Below are positions 18,004-28,569 of a DNA stretch of 64,000 nt, piece after piece; the stretch's first letter is position 1; the number at the start of each line of letters is the position of its first letter. The position numbers were made by a program, and so were the translations under genes. The stretch lies in contig NZ_JAIWJA010000002.1 of assembly GCF_020515695.1 (NCBI RefSeq), positions 248,001-312,000 of the forward strand, in the 5' to 3' direction. The notes under the pieces are model-generated. The model was not told the origin of the DNA, made no database searches, and saw only the letters and a list, made by a program, of their open reading frames with translations. This DNA comes from Pseudomonas sp. MWU16-30317. GTDB taxonomy: Bacteria > Pseudomonadota > Gammaproteobacteria > Pseudomonadales > Pseudomonadaceae.

Positions 18004-18942
18004 ATGAGCAAAAAGCGTTACCCCAGACTGTTTGGCATATTGCCCTTTTTCGGCATGCTTTTTCTCAGCGGGTGCAACTGGACCCTGCTGGATCCGAAAG
18101 GGCAGGTCGGCATCGACGAACGTAACCTGATCTTCATCGCCTTCGCCTTGATGTTGCTGGTGGTGGTTCCGGTGATCGTCATGTGCTTCATGTTCGCGTG
18201 GAAGTACCGCGCGTCCAACAAGGATGCCGATTATCAGCCCGAGTGGGCCCACTCCACCAAGATCGAACTGACAGTGTGGGGCATCCCGCTGCTGATCATT
18301 ATCGCGCTCGGCTGGGTGACCTATGAATCCACTCACCGCCTTGATCCGTACAAGCCACTGGTTTCCGAGAACAAGCCCATCACCATCCAGGTTGTAGCGC
18401 TGGACTGGAAGTGGATGTTCATCTATCCGGAACAAGGCATCGCCACGGTCAACAAAGTGGTGTTCCCGGCCAATACACCGGTCAATTTCCGTATCACGTC
18501 CGACTCGGTGATGAACTCGTTCTTCATCCCGGCACTCGGCGGCCAGATCTACGCGATGGCCGGCATGCAGACCCAGCTGCACCTGATAGCTAACGAAAAC
18601 GGTGTGTTTGACGGTATCTCCGCCAACTACAGCGGTGCCGGTTTCACCGGTATGAAGTTCAAAGCAGAAGCGACCTCCCAGGCTGATTTCGATGCGTGGG
18701 TCAGTAAAGTCAAGGCAGCACCTAAACAGCTTGATACGGCTGAATACGCTGAAATGGCCAAACCAAGTGAAAACAATCCTGCCGTCGAGTACAGCTCGTT
18801 TGCACCGAACCTGTTTCAGACCATCCTCGACAAGTACGAAGGTATGAACCCAGGTAAAGGTCTGCACTCCGAGCACGAAGCCGGTGGCAGTATGGAAGGG
18901 ATGGACATGGGCGCGAATTCAGCTGCTGGGGCGAAGGAGTAA
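18004..18942 (+). CDS. cyoA: Cytochrome o ubiquinol oxidase subunit II
   Basis: Subunit II of the bo3-type terminal oxidase. 312 residues from ATG 18004 (MSKKRYPRL), preceded by AGAGG; the upstream extension of the open frame is not homologous. A lipoprotein signal ends in the lipobox LSGC (Cys about residue 22). Two transmembrane helices and a periplasmic cupredoxin-like domain follow (WKWMFIYPEQGIATVNKVVFPANTPV, FFIPALGGQIYAMAGM). As in other quinol oxidases, the CuA ligands are absent. First gene of cyoABCDE. Confidence 0.97.
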   Translation: MSKKRYPRLFGILPFFGMLFLSGCNWTLLDPKGQVGIDERNLIFIAFALMLLVVVPVIVMCFMFAWKYRASNKDADYQPEWAHSTKIELTVWGIPLLIIIALGWVTYESTHRLDPYKPLVSENKPITIQVVALDWKWMFIYPEQGIATVNKVVFPANTPVNFRITSDSVMNSFFIPALGGQIYAMAGMQTQLHLIANENGVFDGISANYSGAGFTGMKFKAEATSQADFDAWVSKVKAAPKQLDTAEYAEMAKPSENNPAVEYSSFAPNLFQTILDKYEGMNPGKGLHSEHEAGGSMEGMDMGANSAAGAKE

Positions 18943-18945
18943 AAG

Positions 18946-20961
18946 ATGTTCGGTAAATTAAGTCTGGAGGCGATACCGTTCCACGAGCCGATTGTGATGG
19001 TGACCCTTGCGGTCGTCGCCATATTGGGCCTGGGCCTCGTATCAGCAATCACCTACTTCAAGAAGTGGGGTTATCTGTGGACCGAGTGGTTGACCACTGT
19101 CGACCACAAACGTATCGGCGTGATGTACATCGTCGTGGCCGTGGTCATGTTGCTGCGTGGTTTTGCCGACGCCATCATGATGCGTTCCCAGTTGGCGGTC
19201 GCCACGGGCGGCTCCACCGGCTTCTTGCCGCCGGAACACTACGACCAGATCTTCACCGCTCACGGTGTGATCATGATCATCTTCATGGCCATGCCATTCA
19301 TGATCGGTCTGATGAACATCGTGGTGCCGTTGCAGATCGGCGCACGCGACGTGGCCTTCCCGTTCCTCAACTCCGTCAGCTTCTGGCTGTTCGTGGCTGC
19401 GGTGCTGCTGGTCAACATCTCCCTGGGTGTCGGCGAATTCGCCAAGACCGGCTGGGTGGCCTATCCACCGCTGGCGGGGCTGCAATACAGTCCGGGCGTA
19501 GGCGTTGACTACTACATCTGGGCACTGCAGATATCAGGCCTGGGTACATTGCTGACAGGGGTGAACTTCATCGTCACCATCCTGAAGATGCGTGCGCCTG
19601 GCATGACCCTGATGAAAATGCCGGTGTTCACCTGGAACTGCCTGTGCACCGCTGTCCTGATCGCCGCTTCGTTCCCGATCCTGACTGCGACACTGCTGTT
19701 GCTGACCGCCGACCGTTACCTGGGCTTCCACTTCTTCACCAATGAACTTGGTGGGAACCCGATGATGTACGTCAACCTGTTCTGGGCATGGGGTCACCCT
19801 GAGGTGTACATCCTGATCCTGCCAGCGTTTGGTGTCTTCTCCGAGGTCACCTCGACGTTCGCCAAGAAACGCCTGTTCGGCTACGTATCGCTGGTCTATG
19901 CGACCATCGCCATTACCGTGCTGTCGTTCATCGTCTGGCTGCACCACTTTTTCACCATGGGTTCGGGGGCCAACGTCAACGCCTTCTTTGGCATCATGAC
20001 AATGGTGATCGCGATCCCGACGGGTGTGAAAATCTTCACCTGGCTGTTCACCATGTACCGTGGTCGCATCGAGTTCACCACTCCGATGCTGTGGACGATC
20101 GGCTTCATCGTGACCTTCAGTATCGGTGGTATGACCGGCGTATTGCTAGCCGTTCCTGGTGCTGACTTCGTACTGCACAACAGCCTGTTCCTGATTGCGC
20201 ACTTCCACAACGTGATCATCGGTGGTGCCGTGTTCGGTTACCTGGCCGGTTTCTCGTTCTGGTTCCCGAAAGCCTTCGGCTTCAAGCTGAACGAGCGTCT
20301 GGGCAAGTACTCCTTCTGGTGCTGGATCGTCGGTTTCTACCTGGCGTTCATGCCGCTGTACGTGCTGGGCTTCATGGGCATGACCCGTCGCCTGAACCAC
20401 ACCGATAACCCAGAATGGACGCCGTGGCTGCTGGCTGCCTGGGTCGGTGCACTGTTCGTCGCTGCAGGTATCTTCTTCCAGCTGCTGCAACTGTACGTGT
20501 CGATTCGCGACCGTCACAAGAACCTGGACACCACGGGCGATCCATGGGATGGCCGTACGCTGGAATGGTCGACTTCGTCGCCACCGCCGTTCTACAACTT
20601 CGCTGAAGTACCAGCCGTTTCCGACCTGGACGCTTACTGGGGCATGAAAGAGCGCTCCCAGGCGACCGAAAAGGCCGCGACCTACAAGCCGATCCACATG
20701 CCACGCAACACCGGCATGGGTGTACTGATCGGTGCGTTCAGCCTGGTAATGGGTTTCGCACTCATCTGGCACATCTGGTGGGCAGCGATCATCGGTCTGG
20801 TCGGCATGATTGCCGGTGTGATCATCCGCAGCTACGACAACGATATCGACTACTACGTGCCGGTTGACGTAATAGCACGCATCGAGGGCGAACACATGAA
20901 GTCGCTGGCTGCCGCCAGTGCCGCTCATGGCCGTCTGAACTCCACGGTGGAGAAGGCTTAA
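18946..20961 (+). CDS. cyoB: Cytochrome o ubiquinol oxidase subunit I
   Basis: Catalytic heme-copper subunit that reduces O2 to water and pumps protons. 671 residues with about 15 transmembrane helices. Ligands visible: low-spin heme His in FTAHGVIMI, CuB His and the cross-linked Tyr in [12 protein letters not shown], the CuB His pair in WLHHFFTMG, and high-spin/low-spin heme His in HFHNVIIGG. It starts three bases after cyoA and is followed three bases later by cyoC. Confidence 0.98.
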   Translation: MFGKLSLEAIPFHEPIVMVTLAVVAILGLGLVSAITYFKKWGYLWTEWLTTVDHKRIGVMYIVVAVVMLLRGFADAIMMRSQLAVATGGSTGFLPPEHYDQIFTAHGVIMIIFMAMPFMIGLMNIVVPLQIGARDVAFPFLNSVSFWLFVAAVLLVNISLGVGEFAKTGWVAYPPLAGLQYSPGVGVDYYIWALQISGLGTLLTGVNFIVTILKMRAPGMTLMKMPVFTWNCLCTAVLIAASFPILTATLLLLTADRYLGFHFFTNELGGNPMMYVNLFWAWGHPEVYILILPAFGVFSEVTSTFAKKRLFGYVSLVYATIAITVLSFIVWLHHFFTMGSGANVNAFFGIMTMVIAIPTGVKIFTWLFTMYRGRIEFTTPMLWTIGFIVTFSIGGMTGVLLAVPGADFVLHNSLFLIAHFHNVIIGGAVFGYLAGFSFWFPKAFGFKLNERLGKYSFWCWIVGFYLAFMPLYVLGFMGMTRRLNHTDNPEWTPWLLAAWVGALFVAAGIFFQLLQLYVSIRDRHKNLDTTGDPWDGRTLEWSTSSPPPFYNFAEVPAVSDLDAYWGMKERSQATEKAATYKPIHMPRNTGMGVLIGAFSLVMGFALIWHIWWAAIIGLVGMIAGVIIRSYDNDIDYYVPVDVIARIEGEHMKSLAAASAAHGRLNSTVEKA

Positions 20962-20964
20962 ATA

Positions 20965-21594
20965 ATGTCCAATACAGCAATTCACGGCGCTGTCGCCGAC
21001 GGCCATGGTCACGATCATGGCCACGATGATCATCACGACGCCGGGGCCATGACGGTCTTCGGCTTCTGGATCTACCTGATGACGGACTGCATCCTGTTCG
21101 CGTCGATCTTTGCCGCGTACGCAGTCCTGGTAAACAACGTTGCTGGCGGGCCTTCGGGCGCCGACATCTTCGAACTGCCTTATGTGCTGGTCGAAACCGC
21201 AGCGCTGCTGTTGAGCTCCATCACCTTCGGCTTCTCGATGCTGGCGATGTACAAGGGTGACAAGGGCAAAGTGCTGCTGTGGCTGTTCATCACGTTCCTG
21301 TTCGGTCTGGTCTTCATCGGCATGGAAATCAATGAATTCCACAAGCTGATCGAAGAAGGTTTCGGCCCGGATCGCAGTGGCTTCCTGACCGGGTTCTTCA
21401 CCCTGGTCGGCACCCACGGTGTGCACGTGACCAGCGGTCTGTTGTGGATGGCCGTGGTCATGCTGCAAGTACGCAAGTACGGCCTGACGCCTACCAATCA
21501 GACGCGCATGAGCTGCCTGAGCTTGTTCTGGCACTTCCTGGACGTGGTCTGGATCTGCGTATTCACCGTTGTCTACCTGCTGGGGACCCTGTAA
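20965..21594 (+). CDS. cyoC: Cytochrome o ubiquinol oxidase subunit III
   Basis: 209 residues with five transmembrane helices, a structural subunit of the bo3 oxidase. The cytoplasmic N-terminus is unusually His/Asp-rich ([13 protein letters not shown]), which may bind metal but is common in Pseudomonas CyoC. The family signature [12 protein letters not shown] is present. Its stop shares one base with the cyoD start (TAATG), indicating translational coupling. Confidence 0.96.
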   Translation: MSNTAIHGAVADGHGHDHGHDDHHDAGAMTVFGFWIYLMTDCILFASIFAAYAVLVNNVAGGPSGADIFELPYVLVETAALLLSSITFGFSMLAMYKGDKGKVLLWLFITFLFGLVFIGMEINEFHKLIEEGFGPDRSGFLTGFFTLVGTHGVHVTSGLLWMAVVMLQVRKYGLTPTNQTRMSCLSLFWHFLDVVWICVFTVVYLLGTL

Positions 21595-21926
21595 TGGCTA
21601 ACGCACATACCACTTCCGCCGGCAGCAGCCACGGTAGCCACAAGTCGTACCTGATCGGTTTCATCCTGTCGGTGATCCTGACCGCGATTCCGTTCGCCGC
21701 AGTCATGACCCACGCGCTGCCCAAGGACATGACCCTGCTGGTCGTCCTGGTTACCGCCGTGGTTCAGGTCCTGGTGCACCTGGTGTACTTCCTGCACCTT
21801 GACCGCAGCTCCGAACAGCGCTGGAACGTGATTGCATTCGTGTTCTCGGCATTGATCATTGCGTTCCTGGTCGGCTTGTCGCTGTGGATCATGTTCAGCA
21901 TTCATCACTTCATGATGGCGAAGTGA
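21594..21926 (+). CDS. cyoD: Cytochrome o ubiquinol oxidase subunit IV
   Basis: 110 residues with three transmembrane helices. It starts at ATG 21594 ([10 protein letters not shown]), which overlaps the cyoC stop. The family motif HLVYFLHLDRSSEQRWN is present. In E. coli this subunit helps assemble CuB into subunit I. Confidence 0.95.
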   Translation: MANAHTTSAGSSHGSHKSYLIGFILSVILTAIPFAAVMTHALPKDMTLLVVLVTAVVQVLVHLVYFLHLDRSSEQRWNVIAFVFSALIIAFLVGLSLWIMFSIHHFMMAK

Positions 21927-21935
21927 GGCAGGCGC

Positions 21936-22811
21936 ATGTCCATTAAGCACTTTATCCAAATCACCAAACCGGGGATCATTTTCGGTAACGTGCTTTCTGT
22001 GGCAGGCGGCTTTTTCCTGGCCTCGCAAGGAACGGTCAATCTCTGGCTGTTCCTCGCTACAGTGATTGGTACTTCGTTGGTGGTGGCGTCGGGCTGTGCA
22101 TTCAACAATTGCATCGACCGCGACATCGACGTGAAGATGGAGCGCACCAAGAACCGCGCGTTGGTCCAGGGCGAGATTTCTCTGAAAGTCGCCCTGACCT
22201 ACGCCACGGTGCTGGGTGTCGCCGGGCTGGGCATGCTCTGCGAGCTGGCCAACCCGCTGGCCTCGCTGTTCGGCCTGATCGGTTTCATCATCTACGTCGG
22301 TTTCTACAGCCTCTACCTGAAGCGCAAGTCGGTTCACGGCACGCTGGTGGGCAGCCTCTCCGGGGCCATGCCACCGGTCATCGGCTATGTCGCGGTGAGC
22401 AATCACTTCGACCTGGCCGCGCTGACCCTGCTGGTGATGTTCAGCCTGTGGCAGATGCCGCACTCGTACGCAATCGCGATCTTTCGCTTCAACGATTACC
22501 TGGCAGCGTCCATTCCGGTGCTGCCGGTCAAGCGTGGTATCGAAGTCGCCAAGCGGCACATCCTGTACTACATCGCGGCGTTTCTGGTCGCTACGCTGAT
22601 GTTGACCCTTGGCGGCTATGCCGGCATGAGTTACATGGCAGTGGCAGCGGCGATGGGCATGTACTGGCTGTACATGGCCTGGACCGGCTACAAGACCTCA
22701 GATGACGTGAAGTGGGCGCGCAAGCTGTTCGTGTTCTCGATCTTCACCATCACGGCGCTGAGCATCATGATGTCCGTGGACTTCAAGATCCCGACGGTGC
22801 TGCTTACCTAA
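21936..22811 (+). CDS. cyoE: Protoheme IX farnesyltransferase (heme O synthase)
   Basis: Adds a farnesyl group to heme b to make heme O for the CyoB active site. 291 residues with multiple transmembrane helices. The aspartate-rich prenyl-diphosphate motif [18 protein letters not shown] is clear, as is the second cytosolic loop around YSLYLKRKS. Nine bases separate it from cyoD, and it ends the operon before a strong terminator. Confidence 0.97.
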   Translation: MSIKHFIQITKPGIIFGNVLSVAGGFFLASQGTVNLWLFLATVIGTSLVVASGCAFNNCIDRDIDVKMERTKNRALVQGEISLKVALTYATVLGVAGLGMLCELANPLASLFGLIGFIIYVGFYSLYLKRKSVHGTLVGSLSGAMPPVIGYVAVSNHFDLAALTLLVMFSLWQMPHSYAIAIFRFNDYLAASIPVLPVKRGIEVAKRHILYYIAAFLVATLMLTLGGYAGMSYMAVAAAMGMYWLYMAWTGYKTSDDVKWARKLFVFSIFTITALSIMMSVDFKIPTVLLT

Positions 22812-22859
22812 GCGTATTGTTTTACGCGTAGGTGCCAGGCGTTAGCCTACTGCCATACG

Positions 22860-22895
22860 AAACGCCCCGGGCCTCAAGGTTTCGGGGCGTTTTTG
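22860..22895 (+). terminator. Rho-independent terminator of cyoABCDE
   Basis: Stem AAACGCCCCG/CGGGGCGTTT around a 13-base loop, continuing into TTTTTG, 48 bases after the cyoE stop. Confidence 0.9.
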
Positions 22896-22915
22896 TTTTT
22901 GCGGGATTCGGGTTT

Positions 22916-23134
22916 GGGCCTGCTTACGCTCCAGCCTGCGCAGCGGCCTGCCATTGGCCCCTCGCCTAGGCTCGGGGTGCCCGCGTTCCGTCAGCTGAAC
23001 AGAAGGCACGCCTCGACGCGCCATCTATGGCGCAACGAGGCTTTGCCGGCATCCATGCCGGCAAGCCCTCTGTTCAGCTGACGGAACGCGGCCTGCTGGA
23101 GGGCCGCCGCACAGGCTGGAGCGCAAGCAGGCCC
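22916..23134. repeat. Nested palindromic element between cyoE and alaC
   Basis: Two pairs of arms are nested. Outer arms at 22916-22948 and 23102-23134 are complementary at 30 of 33 positions (GGGCCTGCTT[A/G]CGCTCC...). Inner arms at 22981-23003 and 23069-23091 are a perfect 23-base inverted repeat (core CGTTCCGTCAGCTGAACAG). The centre contains two smaller hairpins, GCGCC-atctat-GGCGC and TTGCCGGC-atccat-GCCGGCAA. No open frame of note lies inside. It may be a non-autonomous mobile element or a REP-like cluster. Confidence 0.75.
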
Positions 23135-23268
23135 ACACCGACCCAGCCCCCCCGCCCAATGAAAAACACTGGACAACCCCAACCCAGGGCCATTATCTTC
23201 CCTGCCGTGGCCACCGCAGTGGCCGACGTCGCTCGGACGGTTCCGGGCGCTTACGTTTCGAGGAAGTC

Positions 23269-24477
23269 ATGGCCGAACATCGTTCGCCGCGCCGCTTTGC
23301 GCGCATAGATCGTCTCCCCCCCTATGTTTTCAATATCACTGCCGAGCTGAAGATGGCCGCGCGTCGTCGTGGCGAAGACATCATCGACTTGAGCATGGGC
23401 AACCCCGACGGGCCGACGCCGCCGCACATCGTCGAAAAACTCTGCAGCGTCGCCCAGCGCGAAGACACCCACGGTTACTCCACCTCTCGCGGTATCCCGC
23501 GCCTGCGCCGGGCAATCTCGCGGTGGTACAAGGATCGCTACGACGTCGAGATCGACCCTGAAGACGAAGCCATCGTTACCATCGGCTCCAAGGAAGGCCT
23601 GGCGCACCTGATGCTGGCCACCCTGGACCAAGGCGACACCGTCCTGGTGCCCAACCCCAGCTACCCGATTCACATCTACGGTGCCGTGATTGCCGGCGCC
23701 CAGGTGCGCTCGGTGCCACTGGTGCCAGGGGTGGATTTCTTCAACGAGCTGGAGAGGGCGATTCGCGAGTCCATCCCCAAGCCGAAGATGATGATTCTGG
23801 GCTTCCCGTCCAACCCGACCGCGCAATGCGTGGAACTGGATTTCTTCGAGCGCGTGGTGGCCCTGGCCAAGCGCTACGACGTGCTGGTGGTGCACGACCT
23901 CGCTTACGCCGACATCGTCTACGACGGCTGGAAAGCCCCTTCGATCATGCAGGTGCCGGGCGCCAAGGACATCGCGGTCGAGTTCTTCACCCTGTCCAAG
24001 AGCTACAACATGGCCGGCTGGCGGATTGGCTTCATGGTCGGCAACGCGGAACTGGTCAACGCCCTGGCGCGGATCAAAAGCTACCACGACTACGGCACCT
24101 TCACGCCGTTGCAGGTCGCCGCCATCGCCGCGTTGGAAGGCGATCAGCAGTGCGTGCTGGACATCGCCGAGCAGTATCGCCAGCGCCGCAACGTGCTGGT
24201 CAAGGGCCTGCACGAACTGGGCTGGATGGTCGAGAACCCCAAGGCGTCGATGTACGTGTGGGCCAAGATCCCCGAGGCGTATGCGCATCTGGGCTCGCTG
24301 GAGTTCGCCAAGAAGCTGCTGGCCGAAGCCAAGGTCTGCGTGTCGCCGGGTATCGGCTTTGGCGACTACGGCGACGATCATGTGCGCTTCGCGCTGATCG
24401 AGAACCAGGACCGGATCCGGCAGGCAGTGCGCGGGATTCGGCAGATGTTCCGGGCGGATGACAAGGCCAGAGTCTGA
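23269..24477 (+). CDS. alaC: Alanine/glutamate-pyruvate aminotransferase (AlaC type)
   Basis: PLP-dependent class I aminotransferase, 402 residues, that moves amino groups between alanine, glutamate and their keto acids. Visible are [28 protein letters not shown] at the N-terminus, [13 protein letters not shown], the cofactor-binding NPSYP and GFPSNPT, and the Schiff-base lysine in [16 protein letters not shown]. Length and motifs fit AlaC more closely than aspartate aminotransferases. Single gene with the nested palindrome upstream and a REP hairpin downstream. Confidence 0.9.
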   Translation: MAEHRSPRRFARIDRLPPYVFNITAELKMAARRRGEDIIDLSMGNPDGPTPPHIVEKLCSVAQREDTHGYSTSRGIPRLRRAISRWYKDRYDVEIDPEDEAIVTIGSKEGLAHLMLATLDQGDTVLVPNPSYPIHIYGAVIAGAQVRSVPLVPGVDFFNELERAIRESIPKPKMMILGFPSNPTAQCVELDFFERVVALAKRYDVLVVHDLAYADIVYDGWKAPSIMQVPGAKDIAVEFFTLSKSYNMAGWRIGFMVGNAELVNALARIKSYHDYGTFTPLQVAAIAALEGDQQCVLDIAEQYRQRRNVLVKGLHELGWMVENPKASMYVWAKIPEAYAHLGSLEFAKKLLAEAKVCVSPGIGFGDYGDDHVRFALIENQDRIRQAVRGIRQMFRADDKARV

Positions 24478-24488
24478 TACTGCGCGGT

Positions 24489-24522
24489 CCCTGTGGGCGC
24501 GTGCAGAGCCCGCTCCCACAGG
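24489..24522. repeat. REP-type palindrome after alaC
   Basis: Arms CCTGTGGGCGCG and CGCTCCCACAGG around a short centre, starting 12 bases after the stop codon. Pseudomonas REP type; it probably also stabilises or ends the alaC transcript. Confidence 0.7.
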
Positions 24523-24898
24523 TGAAAGTGTTGCGCATGGTGGCTCAGCGTAGTGATCAGGTTCCAGCCATCACCGTACAACACGGTATTTTCCGGGAAA
24601 CCCGGTTCTGGGCTACGCTGCATATACTTGCTACTGGATTATTACCGATCCGGAAAATAACTTTTCCCAAATGGGTATTTTTAACTGCGCGCATTCGGGC
24701 CTAAGCTCGAGTGATTAGCTGATGATGAAAATATCCATGAAAGTGCGTCATAAAGTCGCCCCGCATCGCCACTGCCATTGCCTCACGGGCGCCGGGGGCT
24801 ATGCTGTGGACGGCACTTTTGCTTTTTGCGTGAGTTCTAAATTTTTGGACGTACGACTCGCGCATTACTAGATCGAATGCAAAGAACAGGGGATCGCT
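24523..24898 (+). promoter_or_regulatory. Upstream region of cfa
   Basis: About 375 non-coding bases before cfa. AT-rich tracts occur around 24640-24690 and 24820-24850, where promoters are likely. cfa is usually sigma-S controlled, but I cannot point to a reliable -10. No other feature is seen. Confidence 0.35.
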
Positions 24899-26053
24899 AT
24901 GCACACCAAGCTTTCTGGTTCACCCGCTTCTTCTACCCGCAGCACCAGTGCGTTGCGGTTTACCCAAGATCTGCTGTCCAAAGCTGGCCTGAGCGTGGAT
25001 GGACGCGCCCCATGGGACATGCAGATCAAGGACCCCAAAGTTCCCGAGCGCGCGCTCGCCGAGGGCAACCTCGGCCTGGGCGAGGCCTACATGAACGGCG
25101 ACTGGGATGCCGAGCAACTCGATGAGTTCTTTGCGCGTCTGTTGCGCTCTGGGGTAGCGGACCTGGTCAACCCGGCGGCGCTGTTGTTCCATGCGGTGCG
25201 TGCCAAGTTGGTCAACCTGCAAAGCCGCAGCCGCGCCTTTCAGGTGGGGGAGCAGCATTACGATCTAGGCAATGACTTCTACGAAAGCATGCTCGACCCG
25301 CGCATGGCCTACACCTGCGGTTACTGGCGCGACGCCAAGGACCTGACCGAAGCGCAGAACGCCAAGCTCGACCTGATCTGTCGCAAACTGAACCTGCAAC
25401 CTGGCCAGCGCGTGCTGGATATCGGCTGTGGCTGGGGCAGTTTCATGTCTTACGCAGCCGAGCACTATGGTGTCGAGTGCGTAGGTGTGACCATCTCCAA
25501 GGAGCAGTGCGACTGGGCCAAGCGTCAATACCCGGACCTGCCGCTGGAGTTTCGCCTGCAGGATTACCGTGAAGTCGACGAGCAGTTCGATCACATCGTC
25601 AGCGTCGGCATGTTCGAGCACGTCGGCCGCAAGAATCACCGCACCTACATGGAAATGGCCCATCGTTGCCTCAAGGACGACGGCCTGTTCCTGCTGCACA
25701 CCATCGGCAAGAACCAGCGCAACAGCTCCACCGATCGCTGGATCGATAAATACATCTTCCCCAACGGCGACTTGCCGTCCATCGGTCAGATCGGCGATTC
25801 CATCGATGGACTGTTCGTGGCCGAAGACATGCACAACTTCGGCGCCGACTACGATAAGACACTGATGGCCTGGTGCGAGAACTTCGAAGCGGCCTGGCCA
25901 CGCTTCTCGCAAGTCATGGGCGAGCGTTTCTATCGCATGTGGCGTTATTATCTGCTGTCGTGCGCCGGGGCTTTTCGAGCCCGTGATATACAGCTCTGGC
26001 AATGGGTACTGTCGAAAAAAGGCGTACTCGGCGGCTATGAGCGCGTCGTTTGA
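24899..26053 (+). CDS. cfa: Cyclopropane-fatty-acyl-phospholipid synthase
   Basis: Transfers a methylene from S-adenosylmethionine to cis double bonds of membrane phospholipids, a stationary-phase and stress response. 384 residues, close to the 382 of E. coli. The SAM-binding motif is VLDIGCGWGSF. QYDLGND-type sequence appears as EQHYDLGNDFYESMLDPRMAYTCGYW, and VGMFEHVGRKNH is also present. Start ATG 24899 with GGGGA upstream. hemB follows 18 bases later and is probably co-transcribed. Confidence 0.96.
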   Translation: MHTKLSGSPASSTRSTSALRFTQDLLSKAGLSVDGRAPWDMQIKDPKVPERALAEGNLGLGEAYMNGDWDAEQLDEFFARLLRSGVADLVNPAALLFHAVRAKLVNLQSRSRAFQVGEQHYDLGNDFYESMLDPRMAYTCGYWRDAKDLTEAQNAKLDLICRKLNLQPGQRVLDIGCGWGSFMSYAAEHYGVECVGVTISKEQCDWAKRQYPDLPLEFRLQDYREVDEQFDHIVSVGMFEHVGRKNHRTYMEMAHRCLKDDGLFLLHTIGKNQRNSSTDRWIDKYIFPNGDLPSIGQIGDSIDGLFVAEDMHNFGADYDKTLMAWCENFEAAWPRFSQVMGERFYRMWRYYLLSCAGAFRARDIQLWQWVLSKKGVLGGYERVV

Positions 26054-26071
26054 TCAATCAAGGAATTCCCG

Positions 26072-27046
26072 ATGTCCAGTTATTTCCCCGCGACACGTCC
26101 ACGTCGTCTGCGGCGCAACGAGCACTTGAGGTCGATGTTCCAGGAGGCGGAGTTCAGCCTGGATGACCTGGTGCTACCGATTTTCGTCGAGGAAGGCATC
26201 GACGATTTCGTCCCGATCAAGACCATGCCCGGGGTCAATCGCATCCCCGAGTCGAAGCTGGCCAGCGAGATCGAACGCTACGCCCGCGCGGGTATCCGCT
26301 CGGTCATGACCTTCGGCGTTTCGCACCATCTCGACGAGACCGGCAGCGACACCTGGAACGACAACGGCCTGGTGGCGCGCATGTCGCGCATCATCAAGGA
26401 CACCGCTCCGCAGATGGTGGTCATGTCCGATACCTGCTTCTGCGAGTACACCTCTCACGGCCACTGCGGCGTGCTGCACGGTCATGAAGTCGACAACGAC
26501 GCGACGCTGATCAACCTTGGCCGCCAGGCCGTGGTGGCCGCTCAGGCGGGCGCGGATTTCATTGCGCCATCGGCGGCGATGGATGGCCAGGTGCAGGCGA
26601 TCCGCAGTGCCCTGGACGCAGCGGGCTTCAGCCAGACCTCGATCATGGCCTATTCCACCAAGTTCGCCTCGGCGCTGTACGGCCCGTTCCGTGAAGCCGG
26701 TGGCACGGCACTGACCGGTGACCGCAAGACCTACCAGATGAACCCGATGAACCGCCGTGAAGCGGTGCGCGAGTCGCTGCTGGACGAGCAGGAAGGTGCC
26801 GATGCGATCATGGTCAAACCGGCCGGTGCCTATCTGGACATCATTCGCGACATCCGCGAAGCCTCACGCTTGCCCCTGGCGGCGTATCAGGTGAGTGGCG
26901 AGTACGCGATGATCAAGTTCGGCGCGCAGGCCGGTGCCATCGACGAGGCGCGCGTGATGCGCGAAAGCCTGGGCGCGATCAAGCGTGCGGGCGCCGATCT
27001 GATCTTCACCTACTTCGCCATGGACATCGCCCGCGACGGGATTTGA
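26072..27046 (+). CDS. hemB: Delta-aminolevulinic acid dehydratase, zinc type
   Basis: Condenses two 5-aminolevulinate to porphobilinogen in tetrapyrrole synthesis. 324 residues. The zinc-binding triad is present: [13 protein letters not shown] with Cys122, Cys124 and Cys132. The catalytic lysines lie in [10 protein letters not shown] and [11 protein letters not shown]. The P. aeruginosa housekeeping HemB I know is the magnesium type, with Asp/Ala in place of these cysteines, so this gene is likely a second, zinc-dependent copy. It follows cfa directly and ends before a REP hairpin. Confidence 0.95.
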   Translation: MSSYFPATRPRRLRRNEHLRSMFQEAEFSLDDLVLPIFVEEGIDDFVPIKTMPGVNRIPESKLASEIERYARAGIRSVMTFGVSHHLDETGSDTWNDNGLVARMSRIIKDTAPQMVVMSDTCFCEYTSHGHCGVLHGHEVDNDATLINLGRQAVVAAQAGADFIAPSAAMDGQVQAIRSALDAAGFSQTSIMAYSTKFASALYGPFREAGGTALTGDRKTYQMNPMNRREAVRESLLDEQEGADAIMVKPAGAYLDIIRDIREASRLPLAAYQVSGEYAMIKFGAQAGAIDEARVMRESLGAIKRAGADLIFTYFAMDIARDGI

Positions 27047-27060
27047 TCCACGCAATGCCC

Positions 27061-27086
27061 CTGTGGGAGCGAGCTCGTTCCCACAG
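27061..27086. repeat. REP-type palindrome after hemB
   Basis: CTGTGGGA-gcgagctcgt-TCCCACAG, lying between convergent hemB and the MFS gene. Confidence 0.7.
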
Positions 27087-27102
27087 AGGCAGGCGAATAC
27101 GC

Positions 27103-28293
27103 TCAGGCGGCACTCGCGCGCCGTGCATACCCCATGCTCACCATCGCCAGCACGGCTACTGCGGCGATGATCACGCTGAACACCTCACCCGCCAGGCTCA
27201 AGCCGAACGGCGCGATGCTGAATCCCAAGGCAATCACCGGCAGCGACATCGAGAAATAGAACACGATGAACAACGCCGAGGTCACCGCTGCCTTCTGCTG
27301 CGGCGGGCAGGCCGCCATCACTGCGCCCATCCCGGCTTTGAACACCATGCCCTGACCGGCACCGGACAGGCAGCCGCCTAACAGCAACAGGCCCATCTGA
27401 TGGGTGTGGATGCTCGCGCCCAGCGCCAGCACGCCAGCGATCAAGCCGCAGCACCCGACGGTCATCTGCTGCTTGGGGGCGATCCATTTCAGCGCCGCCT
27501 GACCGCCGATAGAAGCGACGAAGAACAGGCAGCACACGGCGCCGATCACCAGGCCCCCTTGCTGGCCCATCAATTGGCGCATGATCGATGGCACCAGGCT
27601 GGTGACTACCCCGGCAACGCTGAAACCGGCCAGCCCGGCGATCGCTGCCGGAATGAACAACGCGCGCACCGCCGGCGTGATGCTGGGGCGCATGATCCCC
27701 AGGCGCACCTGCTCGGGCCGCTGCACCGTTTCGCGCGCCACGGCGATACCTGCCGCCGCCAGCACCAGCAGGCCCAGGTGCAAACCGAAGACAAGGGTGG
27801 TCGGCCATGGCAGGTATTGCGAGGTAAACCCCGCCAGCAACGGGCCGAAGCCCAGGCCGAACATGTTGGCGGCAGTGGCCATCAAGGTCGCCTGGCTGCG
27901 CCACGCCGTGGGCGCCGACTCGACCACCGCCACGGTCGCGGTGCCGGTCATGATCCCGGCGCTGAAACCGGAAAACAACCGGCCCGCCAGCATGCCGCCG
28001 ACCGAGTGGGTGGTGAGGAAGATCACCGCGCTGATCGCCGCCATCAGCAGACCCGCCAGCAACAGCGGACGGCGGCCGATCTGGTCCGACCAGCTGCCGA
28101 CCAGCACTAGCGCAGCGATCACCCCGGCGGCGTACACCGAGAAGATCAACGTCAGCCAGATGGCATCGAAGCCCAGTTGCTGCTGGTACAGCGCATAGAG
28201 GGGAGTCGGCAGGGTAGTGCCCATCATGGTGATGAAAAAGGCTACGGCTACCAGCAGAAAGTCGCGCTGTGCGTGGGGCGTTTTATCCGTCAT
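27103..28293 (-). CDS. MFS transporter (DHA1-type efflux)
   Basis: 396 residues from ATG 28293 (MTDKTPHAQRDF); the longer open frame upstream is not needed. Twelve hydrophobic helices are readable. The MFS signature between helices 2 and 3 appears as GSWSDQIGRRPLL. Family members export drugs or metabolites by proton antiport; the substrate is unknown. It is divergent from the RTX/beta-helix gene, with about 275 bases between starts. Confidence 0.88.
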   Translation of the reverse strand: MTDKTPHAQRDFLLVAVAFFITMMGTTLPTPLYALYQQQLGFDAIWLTLIFSVYAAGVIAALVLVGSWSDQIGRRPLLLAGLLMAAISAVIFLTTHSVGGMLAGRLFSGFSAGIMTGTATVAVVESAPTAWRSQATLMATAANMFGLGFGPLLAGFTSQYLPWPTTLVFGLHLGLLVLAAAGIAVARETVQRPEQVRLGIMRPSITPAVRALFIPAAIAGLAGFSVAGVVTSLVPSIMRQLMGQQGGLVIGAVCCLFFVASIGGQAALKWIAPKQQMTVGCCGLIAGVLALGASIHTHQMGLLLLGGCLSGAGQGMVFKAGMGAVMAACPPQQKAAVTSALFIVFYFSMSLPVIALGFSIAPFGLSLAGEVFSVIIAAVAVLAMVSMGYARRASAA

Positions 28294-28569
28294 TGGAAGG
28301 CTCTGTCTCAAGGGCTTGATTTCAGGGTGTGACCGGTGTGGTGTCGCCAAGGTTCGCACAAGTCATGGGCGAAGAGGCCCCATTGTCACAGAGAATCTTG
28401 CGCGACAGCCAGTTGGCGTTTCGTCGGGTCGCGAGTTCAAATCTGGAAAAACCTCTCAGTTCGCCCACACTGTCACATTCTCTCGCAGTCTGTTCGCCGG
28501 TCTGGCGTGTGCTGCGCAGCAGTGCACCGGTTGTCGATCAAGGAGTCACTCGCAGGTTCTGGAGAACTC

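Noticed and set aside
20146..21534. A 462-codon minus-strand open frame opposite cyoB and cyoC
   Set aside because: Shadow of the conserved oxidase genes.
28294..28359. N-terminal extension of the MFS transporter
   Set aside because: Homologues start close to MTDK, just before the first helix; the extra residues add no feature.
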